Positions 15,743-24,522 of a stretch of DNA of 34,967 nt are shown here, piece after piece. The position numbers and the translations under genes are program-made. This stretch comes from Segetibacter sp. (lineage in GTDB: Bacteria; Bacteroidota; Bacteroidia; Chitinophagales; Chitinophagaceae), in contig JAJKIP010000027.1 in assembly GCA_021154405.1 (NCBI GenBank), positions 1 to 34,967 of the forward strand, given 5' to 3'. The stretch's first letter is position 1. Every line of letters begins with the position of its first letter. The notes beneath the pieces are model-generated. The model worked only from the letters and a program-made list of their open reading frames with translations. It ran no database searches and was not told the DNA's origin.

Positions 15743-15800
15743 TCCGCCTTCGCGCAAGGCTTACGCTTGCGCCGAAGCTTCAGCGTAGGAGCACGGCGGA
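15743..15800. repeat. GC-rich inverted repeat, probable dispersed palindromic element
   Basis: TCCGCC (15743-15748) and GGCGGA (15795-15800) bound a segment containing a perfect GCGCAAG/CTTGCGC stem (15752-15758 and 15766-15772) and the palindrome GAAGCTTC. Its base composition is unlike the flanking AT-rich gap. It resembles the dispersed TCCGCC...GGCGGA palindromes found between genes in many Bacteroidota genomes. Confidence 0.6.
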
Positions 15801-15851
15801 TAAAATAGGTGGTTTATTCGGTTAAAAGCAGTTGCAAACTCCGCAACAGAG

Positions 15852-15884
15852 CCGTCTCACTTTATTAGTGAGGCGGTTTTTTTT
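15852..15884 (+). terminator. Intrinsic terminator after paralogue A
   Basis: CCGTCTCACT (15852-15861) pairs with AGTGAGGCGG (15867-15876), a 10-bp stem with one G-U pair and a 5-base loop. Eight consecutive T (15877-15884) follow. This is a textbook intrinsic terminator that separates the two coiled-coil genes into different transcripts. Confidence 0.93.
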
Positions 15885-16019
15885 ATGGGTGCCCTACCCT
15901 CCGTTGCCTCATTTCCTGCTTCTAAATCCCGGGCTATAGGAAATCTACGATTATATAGTCGTTAATTTGCCAGCGTTCGGAATATTTTTACCTTTCAGGA
16001 CTTACAAACTGGATTCGGT

Positions 16020-16943
16020 ATGAGAGACACAAAGCCCCTTTTAATTGCCCTTCTTTCCATAGGCCTGGTTGGAACATGGGTCTACCATCTATTCGATAAA
16101 ACGCAGTACAGCCAGCGTATAAAGCAGGTTTACGTGAGAGATTCAATAGGCATTGCCAATGCCATCCGGGACTCGCTGAAGGGCCGGTATGACATGACAA
16201 TTGACTCCATCGATACCCGCCTGGAGTTCACCGAAAATGGCAATGATTCACTGAGAAATCAGCTGGATGTAAATATTGTCCAGGTCAATACCCTCAAAAA
16301 CCAGATCAACTCCCTGCTTAAAAGCCGGAATCTGAGCAAGGAGGATATTGCTAGGGCAAGGCAGATGATCAATGAACTTCAAACGAAAGTGGATGAATTG
16401 AGTGGCGCCAACAGTTCCATCAACGAGGAAAAGAACCGAATGGCCGCCCAAATGCAATCACTGACCTCACAGATCGAAGGACTGCAGCAAAATGTCAAGT
16501 CGCTCAATGATCAGAACCAGACTCTCACTGAACAGATCAGGCTGGCCTCTGTCTTTGTGGCTTCAGATATGAACTTAAATGCAATTGATGAAAAATCGAG
16601 CAAAGAAGAAGAAACAGCCAGTGCCAAAAAGGCTGATAAATTCGTGGCTTCTTTTGTAGTGCAAAATCTGGTGAACGAATTCAAAAATGCAGAGGTTGTT
16701 ATTGTTGTACTCCAGCCGGATGATACGGTTTTAGAGATCAGCGACTGGAACACCGGCAATTTTGAAACCCGGCTTCAGGGAATGAAGGCGTATACCCGCC
16801 TCGTGAAATTTGATTATTCCAAAGGTGAACAAAAGCAGATCATCTTTTCATTGAGTCCGGGTAGTTTTCAGAAAGGGACTTATAAACTCCAGGTCTGGCA
16901 CAAAGGGATCATGATCGGTCAAACAAATAAGACACTTAGCTAA
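16020..16943 (+). CDS. Membrane-anchored coiled-coil protein, paralogue B
   Basis: This encodes a 307-residue protein with the architecture of its upstream neighbour. One membrane segment (LLIALLSIGLVGTWVYHLF, about residues 6-24) is followed by a coiled coil (about 35-175) and a C-terminal beta-rich domain (about 205-307). The paralogy shows in matching blocks: GLVGTWVY/GLLGTWAY, ARQMINELQTKV/ARTMISDLNGQI, ADKFVASFVVQN/VDKLVISFDVEN and GTYKLQVWHKGIMIG/GNYKIEVYHNGFKIG. It lacks the Pro-rich N-terminal tail, and its codon use is less biased than that of paralogue A. The function is unknown. It has its own upstream region and ends at a hairpin shared with the convergent receptor gene. Confidence 0.85.
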   Translation: MRDTKPLLIALLSIGLVGTWVYHLFDKTQYSQRIKQVYVRDSIGIANAIRDSLKGRYDMTIDSIDTRLEFTENGNDSLRNQLDVNIVQVNTLKNQINSLLKSRNLSKEDIARARQMINELQTKVDELSGANSSINEEKNRMAAQMQSLTSQIEGLQQNVKSLNDQNQTLTEQIRLASVFVASDMNLNAIDEKSSKEEETASAKKADKFVASFVVQNLVNEFKNAEVVIVVLQPDDTVLEISDWNTGNFETRLQGMKAYTRLVKFDYSKGEQKQIIFSLSPGSFQKGTYKLQVWHKGIMIGQTNKTLS

Positions 16944-16972
16944 TTAGAATCTGGAATCGAATTGATAATAAA

Positions 16973-16999
16973 AAGGTCGTCCGCGTAGCGGACGACCTT
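16973..16999. terminator. Bidirectional hairpin terminator between convergent genes
   Basis: AAGGTCGTCCGC (16973-16984) is perfectly complementary to GCGGACGACCTT (16988-16999), with a 3-base loop. On the minus strand the stem runs into TTTTTATTAT, which favours termination of the receptor transcript. On the plus strand CTTCTTATTAT follows, giving weaker termination of the coiled-coil gene. Confidence 0.9.
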
Positions 17000-17026
17000 C
17001 TTATTATATTACTAACGCTATATACT

Positions 17027-19942
17027 TTATAGATTATATCCGTAACTAAAGTAATACAGTCCACCAACATAGGGGCTACCAAAACCAGTACGATAATAAC
17101 TGTTACCAAGATTTGTTCCACCAATGCGGAACTGGCCCTTGGAACCTGCTGGCCGATAACTGATCTGTCCATCAACCCAGGTGAAATACGGCAATGTACC
17201 ACTCACGAAAGTTCCCTCATAATAATTATTGTCCTGCCATTTAACTACCACATTAAATCCAAATCCCTTGTAAACATTCTCATTCTTCAATCCGAGATTC
17301 CAGCGATATTTTGGAGCATTAAAGAATGATACGAAACCAGCTGGTAAATCCTTCAACTTATCAGAGAATACGTTTCCATAAACATTATATCCTCTACCCA
17401 ATTGATATTCCATGCCTATTCCCCAGCCTAATGCCTTAACATCCTGGGTAGCAGTTTGCTTGTAAGAAATATTAGTGGTTGTCAATGCAGAGAAAAGACC
17501 TGTCGGGCTTCCGGTTGCAGAACGTCCTATACCAATTGTTGCCAGGAATTGTTTATATATGCTGTAATAAGTGTAGGCATCAATCAGCAATCTCTTTCCA
17601 AGGATGCCTTTATAACCGATCTCGTATGAGTTCACGATCTCTGGTTTCACTTTCGTGAATGTAGCGGGTACCAGCAAATTAGTATTGGCTGGATTTCCGC
17701 TGGCGCGATAAGCCAGGATGCTTTCAGCAGTATACCCCCTGGTTGCAGGTTGGTCCAGTCCATAGAAAGTCTGGAACTCAGGTAAACATCCGATCAGGTA
17801 ACCAGCCCCTGTAATAAGGCTGATATACTGGTCCTGCATAGTTGGGAAACGGTAGGCAGTCTGATAGGAAAAACGGATATTATTATCTTTTGCTACGCGG
17901 AACACAGCTGTGAATCGCGGAGTGAACCTCCCTTCAAAATTGGTTTGTTTATCATAACGCCCGGCAGCAGATAATGTCAGGAAATTATCGAATAATTTCT
18001 TTGACAATTGAATATATCCACCGTATTCATTGATCTTGATATGACCTGTTGTATCAGCAAACAGGGTTCCCTGGGAATTCAATACATATTGTTTCCATTG
18101 AGCGCCAACAATCACTTCTACCTTATCAGAGAAACCAAGTGCATCTGAAAAATTCAGCTGTCCATCACTGGCCCAAAGATCTGTTTTGTCAAGGAAAAGG
18201 GCGCCGCCTTTGGAAATAGGAATATTACGGCCTTCGTTAAGAGCTGCATCAAAGGCAGCTGTACCGGGAAGAAGGCGACCAGCATCTGCAGCAGCACGCG
18301 CAGCCATGTGAGCGGAAACATCACTTACTGCAGTTCCACCTTGCCGTTTGTTTTCTGAATAGGTGGCTACATATTGGCCAAACCAGGTTGAGTTAGCTTT
18401 CCATTTGTTATTGATATAAACACCAAGTGCGGTAGCATTGTAGGATCCACCTGCATTTTCCTGTGTGGTATATCCACGCAGGTACCATGTTTTGGCTTTG
18501 ATCTCCAGTTTATGTTGCGCAATTTTCAGATTACGCAGGGAATAACGGTCTGCACCTGTATATACAGTGGTACCGGTACCAACATAAGAGTTGATGGAGG
18601 CTTCAATATTCGGTGTGATCTTATAATGGATGCCTGCTGTGAACTTTGCATTCACCGTATTGTAATCAACCAGGTTTTTTTCTTCATAGCCAGTTCTGGA
18701 CACACTGTAATTCTGGAAATAACCATTGCGGCTACCAATATAGAACGGAAGAAAGTTTTGAACTGTTGATTGTAAAGCCGCAGGAACACCAGCAAGGAAT
18801 GCTCCTACCTGGGTATTGGTTGGATAAGTTCCCGTTGTGCCAAAATAAGCATTGGCAGCATTCACCAGGTTAAATGCTCCTCCTGTTGCAGCCAGCACAC
18901 CTGCCTGTGTTTGGGCAATCACTACCTGGGCAAATGAGTTCATGTTTGCACTGGCTTCATCACCATACACATTCACTCCATTATAATTTGGATCACTATC
19001 GCGGTTACCACCCACAACACTGCTCAGTACTCCGATCTGCTGTTTATTGCGATAATCATCGGCCTGCCAGTCATCTGCACTCAGAATTGATGCTGAAATT
19101 TTAAAGGCCCATTTATCTTTAATAGCCTTTGCCCAACGGAAAGACCAGTCGTAGTAAGGAGCCGGTTTGCGCTGCCTTCCATCCACATGCATGATCCCCT
19201 GTTTGATATTATAACTAAAACCCTGGTATTTGAATGGATTTTTGCTGGTGATCAGCAAGGTGCCATTCATACCACCAGAACCATAAAGAGCTGATGAAGC
19301 GCCGGACAGCAATTCCACATTCTCAACATCCAGCTCTGTGGGTCCAATTACATTACCTACTGAGAAGTTCAAACCTGGAGCCTGGTTATCCATACCATCA
19401 ATCAATTGATTCAATCGCAGGTTACCACTGGATACAAAGCCTCGGGTAGTAACTGTTTTGAATGTGAGACTGGCCGTATGCATATCAACACCTTTCAGGT
19501 TGGTAATGGCGTCATAGTAATTGGGAGATGCAAGGTTTCTTAATATGGCAGGACTCATTCGCTCAACTGTAACGGGTGATTCCAGTATTCTTGTGGGGGC
19601 CCTTGTGGCAGCCACAACAACTTCCTGACCCAGTGTGGTGCCCGGTTTAAAATCTACTGCAATTTTGGAATCTGTACTGCTGACATTGACTTCATAATTT
19701 TCATATCCAACTGAAGAGAAAACAAGTGTAACGGGTAATTTGGCTACGGAAATGGAGAAATCGCCATTTGAATTGGTATAAGTGCCCTGATTTGTTTCCT
19801 TAACTATAACTGAAACGGCGGGAACAACATCTTTCGTGGAACTATTACGTACTGTACCGGAGATAACATTCTGTGCATTTGCAGCAATCGTAAGCAGGCT
19901 ACTCATTAAAAAGAGAGCCAAAAAGCGACAGCTTTTTCTCAT
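17027..19942 (-). CDS. TonB-dependent receptor
   Basis: This encodes a 971-residue outer-membrane receptor. I start at the ATG whose product begins MRKSCRFLALFLMSSLLTIA, a clear signal peptide ending ANAQ at residue 24. A further upstream in-frame ATG at 20065 would add 41 residues without signal-peptide character. A carboxypeptidase-regulatory-like domain (about 25-110; GTVRNSSTKDVVPAVSV, TYTNSNGDFSI, VFSSVGYENYEV) precedes the plug (about 118-245; TRILESPVTVERM, VTTRGFVSSGNLRLNQLIDG, ELLSGASSALYGSGGMNG). A long barrel follows, ending in aromatic residues (YFSYGYNL). The C-terminal repeat of glycine and tyrosine strands is typical. The NQLIDGMDN and SGASSALYGSGGMNG motifs are those of TonB plug domains. 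No SusD partner or siderophore genes adjoin it, so the ligand is unknown. It ends at a shared hairpin terminator. Confidence 0.93.
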   Translation of the reverse strand: MRKSCRFLALFLMSSLLTIAANAQNVISGTVRNSSTKDVVPAVSVIVKETNQGTYTNSNGDFSISVAKLPVTLVFSSVGYENYEVNVSSTDSKIAVDFKPGTTLGQEVVVAATRAPTRILESPVTVERMSPAILRNLASPNYYDAITNLKGVDMHTASLTFKTVTTRGFVSSGNLRLNQLIDGMDNQAPGLNFSVGNVIGPTELDVENVELLSGASSALYGSGGMNGTLLITSKNPFKYQGFSYNIKQGIMHVDGRQRKPAPYYDWSFRWAKAIKDKWAFKISASILSADDWQADDYRNKQQIGVLSSVVGGNRDSDPNYNGVNVYGDEASANMNSFAQVVIAQTQAGVLAATGGAFNLVNAANAYFGTTGTYPTNTQVGAFLAGVPAALQSTVQNFLPFYIGSRNGYFQNYSVSRTGYEEKNLVDYNTVNAKFTAGIHYKITPNIEASINSYVGTGTTVYTGADRYSLRNLKIAQHKLEIKAKTWYLRGYTTQENAGGSYNATALGVYINNKWKANSTWFGQYVATYSENKRQGGTAVSDVSAHMAARAAADAGRLLPGTAAFDAALNEGRNIPISKGGALFLDKTDLWASDGQLNFSDALGFSDKVEVIVGAQWKQYVLNSQGTLFADTTGHIKINEYGGYIQLSKKLFDNFLTLSAAGRYDKQTNFEGRFTPRFTAVFRVAKDNNIRFSYQTAYRFPTMQDQYISLITGAGYLIGCLPEFQTFYGLDQPATRGYTAESILAYRASGNPANTNLLVPATFTKVKPEIVNSYEIGYKGILGKRLLIDAYTYYSIYKQFLATIGIGRSATGSPTGLFSALTTTNISYKQTATQDVKALGWGIGMEYQLGRGYNVYGNVFSDKLKDLPAGFVSFFNAPKYRWNLGLKNENVYKGFGFNVVVKWQDNNYYEGTFVSGTLPYFTWVDGQISYRPAGSKGQFRIGGTNLGNSYYRTGFGSPYVGGLYYFSYGYNL

Positions 19943-20064
19943 AGTAAGCGATTTAAGTTTTGGAATATTAACGGAAAAATAAGCATTGTCGGGTTTATCT
20001 AAAAATTTAATTTTTAAGGAGAAAGGATAAAATGTTGACATTTTTAAGGGTGCAGGATTGGGCA

Positions 20065-20072
20065 TAAATTTG
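20065..20072 (+). promoter_or_regulatory. -7-like box upstream of purC
   Basis: TAAATTTG fits TAnnTTTG and lies 19 bases before the purC ATG. A TTGACA at about 20035-20040 is too far upstream (27-base gap) for a standard -33 element, so only the -7 box is supported. Confidence 0.45.
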
Positions 20073-20091
20073 CAGCTTCATACTTTCGATT

Positions 20092-21015
20092 ATGGCTTCA
20101 TTTTCCTTCCCCGAACAAACTGGTTTTTATAGTGGCAAAGTAAGGGATGTCTATTATTTTTCGGATTACCTGGTGATGATTGCATCCGACAGGATCTCCG
20201 CATTTGATGTGATCCTGCCACGTCCCATTCCATTCAAGGGCCAGGTATTGAATCAGATCGCTTCTTATATGTTAAAGGCTACTGGTGATATTTGTCCCAA
20301 CTGGCTATTGGATGTACCTGCTCCTTCTGTTTCCATTGGAAAAAAATGTGATCCGTTTAAAATTGAAATGGTGGTAAGAGGTAATCTTACCGGTCACGCA
20401 TGGAGGACCTATTCATCCGGTAAGCGTGAGCTTTGTGGCGCTGAAATGCCAGAAGGCATGAAAGAAAATGATTTCTTCCCCACTCCCATCATCACTCCAT
20501 CAACCAAGGCCTCAGAAGGACATGATGAAGATATTTCCCCTGCCGAGATTATTGCCAGTGGTTTGGCTTCTGCAGCTGAATGGAATGTATTAAAAGATTA
20601 TACCCTGAAATTATTTGAAAGAGGAAAAGAGATTGCTGCCAGACGCGGACTGATACTGGTTGATACCAAGTATGAATTTGGAAAAATAGGGGAAACCATT
20701 TATTTAATGGATGAGATCCATACACCAGACAGTTCAAGATATTTTTATGCCGATGGATTTGAGGAGAGGCAACAAAAAGGAGAAAGGCAAAAGCAGCTAA
20801 GCAAAGAATTTGTAAGGGAATGGCTTATCGCCAATGACTTCATGGGTAAACCAGGCCAGGTGGTTCCGGAAATGAAAGATGAATGGGTTCAGACAATTTC
20901 TCAACGTTATATTGAACTGTATGAAAAAGTGATTGGGGAACCGTTTGTCCCCCAACCTATACCTGAAACGGAGATTAAATCCAGGATTATAAACTCGCTT
21001 AAAAAACTAATGTAA
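20092..21015 (+). CDS. purC: SAICAR synthetase (phosphoribosylaminoimidazole-succinocarboxamide synthase)
   Basis: This encodes a 307-residue cytoplasmic enzyme that joins CAIR and aspartate with ATP to make SAICAR in purine synthesis. The family motifs are all present: [31 protein letters not shown] at the N-terminal ATP site, [15 protein letters not shown], and [32 protein letters not shown] and [12 protein letters not shown] are the substrate- and metal-binding motifs. The length matches the longer PurC type found in Bacteroidota and yeast. The start is ATG 20092, divergent from the receptor gene, with a -7-like box at 20065-20072. No other purine gene is adjacent; purM lies about 9 kb to the left. 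Confidence 0.96.
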   Translation: MASFSFPEQTGFYSGKVRDVYYFSDYLVMIASDRISAFDVILPRPIPFKGQVLNQIASYMLKATGDICPNWLLDVPAPSVSIGKKCDPFKIEMVVRGNLTGHAWRTYSSGKRELCGAEMPEGMKENDFFPTPIITPSTKASEGHDEDISPAEIIASGLASAAEWNVLKDYTLKLFERGKEIAARRGLILVDTKYEFGKIGETIYLMDEIHTPDSSRYFYADGFEERQQKGERQKQLSKEFVREWLIANDFMGKPGQVVPEMKDEWVQTISQRYIELYEKVIGEPFVPQPIPETEIKSRIINSLKKLM

Positions 21016-21023
21016 TCAACGCC

Positions 21024-21067
21024 ATGGTTCTGTCTTACGAACCATATATAGGTGTGTGAGACACACC
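21024..21067. repeat. Two adjacent small hairpins after purC
   Basis: ATGGTTC (21024-21030) pairs with GAACCAT (21039-21045). Six bases on, GGTGTGT (21051-21057) pairs perfectly with ACACACC (21061-21067) over a 3-base loop. Both lie in the 61-bp convergent gap between purC and a lipoprotein gene. There is no T-tract, so termination is possible but not proven. Confidence 0.55.
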
Positions 21068-21076
21068 AGGGCCCGT

Positions 21077-21514
21077 TTAATTAGTTGTTGAAGTTGTTGT
21101 CTTTTTAATGACCTTCTTCTTTGCAGTACCATCAGCGCTCTTGTAGCCAGTGTTACAAAGATTATCGATCATATACTGGGCTTCATCATAAGAAAGCCAG
21201 TAATCCACTACATCACCTCTAATGATAGTTCCTCTTGACCGGTTATACAGGTCCATCAATCCTTTACGGCTGACGTCGCCATATATCACTGCATCCTCAT
21301 AAGGAGCATAACCGCCAACGGATTCAATAACCGTATATCCATTGCGGGTTTCTATTACATAATAGGGGCAGTAATCGTCGCTATAAACAACTACGCCGCT
21401 TTCTTTGGAGAGCCAGTAATCTTCTTCATTTCCATAGTTGCCTCTTTTGGTGCAACCTGCAAAAAGTAATGCCGCTACTATCAATACTGTTGAAATGGTA
21501 AATATCTTTTTCAT
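21077..21514 (-). CDS. Small lipoprotein of unknown function
   Basis: This encodes a 145-residue protein with signal peptide MKKIFTISTVLIVAALLFAGC and lipobox LFAGC (Cys21). The mature part is short and rich in Tyr, Asp and Gly (EEDYWLSKESGVVVYSDDYCPYYVIETRNGY and later DYWLSYDEAQYMIDNLC). It ends in a Lys/Thr-rich tail (KKKVIKKTTTSTT). The phrase DYWLS occurs twice, near the start and the end of the folded part. I know no function. It is expected to be anchored in the envelope. It is convergent with purC and divergent from the lactonase-like gene. Confidence 0.8.
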   Translation of the reverse strand: MKKIFTISTVLIVAALLFAGCTKRGNYGNEEDYWLSKESGVVVYSDDYCPYYVIETRNGYTVIESVGGYAPYEDAVIYGDVSRKGLMDLYNRSRGTIIRGDVVDYWLSYDEAQYMIDNLCNTGYKSADGTAKKKVIKKTTTSTTN

Positions 21515-21660
21515 ACTAATAATGGTTTTGAATGTTGCTGATTATTAACATTCGTTAGATGACAAAAGAGAGACAAAGGTTTATTGACAACTTGTTAAAA
21601 TGCTCCTGGCAGCAGCGCCAATTGTTAACGTTTAGTCAAAGCTTTTCCGTAATTTGTCGC

Positions 21661-22794
21661 ATGAAAAAGTTTTTACTTTCTGCGATTGTTGCCATCAGCG
21701 TTTTATTTGCTTCAGCCCAGAATGATGAATATTATATGTTCGTCGGCACATATACCAGTCCCGGAAAAAGTGAAGGTATCTATGTCTATAAGTTTAACAC
21801 TTCCACAGGAGAATCTGTTCCGGTCTCTTCGATTGCCACCCAAAATCCTTCCTATCTCAGCATATCACCGAATGAAAAATACGTCTATGCAGTTCATGAA
21901 GTTGATTCAAAAGTGCCTGGCGGTGGACAGGTTTCATCCTTTACCTTCAATAAAACTGATGGAAAGCTAAGTCTTGTCAATAGCCAGTCCAGTGGAGGCA
22001 ATAACCCCTGTTATGTGCAGGTCGATAATACAGGCAGATGGGTTTTTGCCGGAAATTATTCTTCTGGAACCTTATCTGTTTATTCCGTAAATAATGATGG
22101 CAGCCTCGGCAGTCCCAATACGATCCAGCATGCTGGAACCGGACCCGATAAACAAAGGCAGGAAGGTCCGCATGTTCATTGTACTGTAATTTCTCCAGAT
22201 AATAAATGGTTATATGTGCCAGATCTTGGCATCGATAAAGTAATGATCTATAAGTTTGACGATAAAACCGGTAAGCTTACCAACAATGCAAAGGATGGAT
22301 TTGTTGCTGCAGAACCAGGTGGTGGGCCCCGTCACATCACTTTTGCTCCCAATAAAAAATATGCGTACCTGATCCAGGAATTGGCCGGCCAGGTAGCTGC
22401 CTATCAATATAAAAAAGGTGATCTCAAACTTATTCAGCGAATATCTACCATTGATTCCACAAAAAAAGGTACGCCGGGTAGCGCTGATATTCACGTTTCG
22501 CCAGATGGGAAATTTTTGTATGGTTCGAATCGTGGAAACTTAAATGATCTCGTTTGGTATAATATAGACCCTTCCAACGGAAAACTTGCCGTGGCAGGCC
22601 ATCAATCTACTCTAGGCAGAACTCCGCGCAATTTCAATATTGACCCTTCGGGCAATTATTTACTGGTAGCGAACCAGGGCAGTAATGAAATTGTAGTCTT
22701 CAAACGTAATAAAAGTACAGGGGCCTTAACGGATACAGGAAAACGCATACCAGTTGGTCAGCCAGTTTGCATTAAATGGATGAAGATTAATTAA
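21661..22794 (+). CDS. Secreted lactonase-family seven-bladed beta-propeller (6-phosphogluconolactonase-like)
   Basis: This encodes a 377-residue protein. The signal peptide MKKFLLSAIVAISVLFASAQ justifies the start at 21661; an upstream in-frame ATG at 21559 only adds residues without signal character. Repeated blades carry the lactonase-family pattern: MFVGTYTSPGKSEGIYVYKF, NPSYLSISPNEKYVYAVHE, GPHVHCTVISPDNKWLYVPDLG, GGGPRHITFAPNKKYAY, SADIHVSPDGKFLYGSNRG and TPRNFNIDPSGNYLLVANQGS. The cytoplasmic relative YbhE hydrolyses 6-phosphogluconolactone. This exported version may act on another lactone in the periplasm, so the true substrate is uncertain. Its stop is 5 bases from that of the convergent histidine-kinase gene. 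Confidence 0.9.
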   Translation: MKKFLLSAIVAISVLFASAQNDEYYMFVGTYTSPGKSEGIYVYKFNTSTGESVPVSSIATQNPSYLSISPNEKYVYAVHEVDSKVPGGGQVSSFTFNKTDGKLSLVNSQSSGGNNPCYVQVDNTGRWVFAGNYSSGTLSVYSVNNDGSLGSPNTIQHAGTGPDKQRQEGPHVHCTVISPDNKWLYVPDLGIDKVMIYKFDDKTGKLTNNAKDGFVAAEPGGGPRHITFAPNKKYAYLIQELAGQVAAYQYKKGDLKLIQRISTIDSTKKGTPGSADIHVSPDGKFLYGSNRGNLNDLVWYNIDPSNGKLAVAGHQSTLGRTPRNFNIDPSGNYLLVANQGSNEIVVFKRNKSTGALTDTGKRIPVGQPVCIKWMKIN

Positions 22795-22799
22795 GCTGA

Positions 22800-24392
22800 T
22801 TACTCGCCAGCGGGAAGTGAGAAGGAGAAAACGCTTCCCTTTCCCTGGGTACTTTCCACAAACATGCGGCCGTCATTTTTAGCAAGGAATTCTTTGCACA
22901 GCATCAGTCCTAAACCAGTGCCTGATTCATTAGCTGTTCCTTTTGTGGTGTAAAAATTATTGGCATTTATCTTTTGCAGCGTTTCCATGCTCATTCCACT
23001 ACCGGTATCTTTTACAAATACCTCAACGGTAGACCCTGCCTGGTTCGCTTCCACTACTACCCTGCCATTAGCAGAAGTAAATTTGAGTGCGTTTGATACA
23101 AGATTCCTGATCACAACACTGATCATATCTTTATCAGCAAACACATGAAGCGGTTCATTGACCCTGTTTTCAAGGACAATTTGCTTTGATCCTGCCTGCA
23201 GGCGCAGCAATTGCATCACTTCCTGAATGAGTACAGAGATATCCAGTATCTGGGGTTTCCTTTCACCCGCTGCCAGTTGGCTCTTGGCCCATTGCAACAG
23301 ATTTTCCATCAGGCTGGCTGTATAGCTTAGGTCACTGGCGGCATCAGGGATCAGCTCCCGTACATCTTCAGCTGATATCTGTTGTGTTGCAGCATTATTA
23401 AAAAGATCGCGCAGTGCAAATACAGGGGCTCTAAGATCATGGGATATAATCGAGAACAATTTTGTCTGGAATGTATTGAGTGCAGTAAGCTGGTTTGTTT
23501 GCGTCTCCAGCTGCTGTGCCTTTACACTAATGATCTCATTCTTTTGTTCCACCTCCAGATTCACCTTATTCAATTCTTCATTTTTCTTAAGAATGAATCC
23601 CTGGTAACCGGTATTTTCTTTCATGATCAGGTATAGACCATAAAAAATAAAGAAGATGGCTACCACCTGGTTGAAATAATAAAAACCCAGACTGGCATCC
23701 TTCAGGTGAAAAGTATAATTTTTGATCACCACTACAAGCATGAAGTAGCTGATCATGGAAAAGCTTACAGAAAGGATCATCTGGCTGATCTCCTGCAAAA
23801 AGAAAACCGCAAGGATACCGTACATTATAAAATACAGGTCCATGCCCAGGTTCATTCCATCCATATAAATAAGACAGGCGGCAAATGGAGAAAGTATGAA
23901 ATAGGATAACAAGGCACTATTATATCTTCTTAAACCATTTAAAGTAAGAACGATTGCGCAAACAAAAACCGGCGCCAGTGAAATACAAAACGAACTGATG
24001 GAAACGCCCCTTGTCTTGAAAAGGGCCAGGAAAGGTATCAGGAGGCTGGTGATGAACTGCAAAATATTGATCTGGTTCAGCAGCAAAAGCCTTCTCCGTT
24101 GTGTTTCATCCAGGGCTTCTGTTATTCCCTGTGAACATATATTTTCGTGAAGCTTTAGGAGGTTTGCCTGGAAACGCCTCAGGTAATACTGGTTTTTTTT
24201 CAGAGCAGCATGCCATAAAAAACCAATAGAACCGAACGAAGTTCTGATTCCGTGTTTAGTATAAATAGCTGTGGAGTAAAATGCCTGTATGATATTATCT
24301 AAAAATCCCTGTGCAAGTTGTAACGGGCCCGCAAAGCCTGGGAAGCTAAATTTTTCAGGAGTCTCTTCGGGTTTTTGCTCTAGAAATTTCAT
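22800..24392 (-). CDS. Membrane sensor histidine kinase (orphan)
   Basis: This encodes a 530-residue kinase. A roughly 105-residue soluble N-terminal region is followed by six predicted membrane segments (about 106-124, 133-155, 160-176, 185-200, 205-223, 238-256). A coiled-coil linker (about 268-310) leads to the phosphoacceptor helix FSIISHDLRAP with His318. The ATPase domain has the N box (RNLVSNALKF, Asn434), G1 DTGSGM (462-467) and G2 GTGLGLMLC (491-499). All catalytic motifs look intact. No response-regulator gene is adjacent, so its partner must lie elsewhere. The signal may be sensed within the membrane, because no periplasmic loop is long enough to be a domain. It is convergent with the lactonase gene and downstream of trhO. 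Confidence 0.92.
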   Translation of the reverse strand: MKFLEQKPEETPEKFSFPGFAGPLQLAQGFLDNIIQAFYSTAIYTKHGIRTSFGSIGFLWHAALKKNQYYLRRFQANLLKLHENICSQGITEALDETQRRRLLLLNQINILQFITSLLIPFLALFKTRGVSISSFCISLAPVFVCAIVLTLNGLRRYNSALLSYFILSPFAACLIYMDGMNLGMDLYFIMYGILAVFFLQEISQMILSVSFSMISYFMLVVVIKNYTFHLKDASLGFYYFNQVVAIFFIFYGLYLIMKENTGYQGFILKKNEELNKVNLEVEQKNEIISVKAQQLETQTNQLTALNTFQTKLFSIISHDLRAPVFALRDLFNNAATQQISAEDVRELIPDAASDLSYTASLMENLLQWAKSQLAAGERKPQILDISVLIQEVMQLLRLQAGSKQIVLENRVNEPLHVFADKDMISVVIRNLVSNALKFTSANGRVVVEANQAGSTVEVFVKDTGSGMSMETLQKINANNFYTTKGTANESGTGLGLMLCKEFLAKNDGRMFVESTQGKGSVFSFSLPAGE

Positions 24393-24522
24393 AGATGGCG
24401 GTATTGGACGCGAGGCCTAAAAGTAATACTTGGGCCTTGCATTGTCAACCTTTATTATCCGGTAAAATTCTGAAATTTTATGGAAAATCACAGATTACAT
24501 AAAGTATTGATTTGTAACATGC

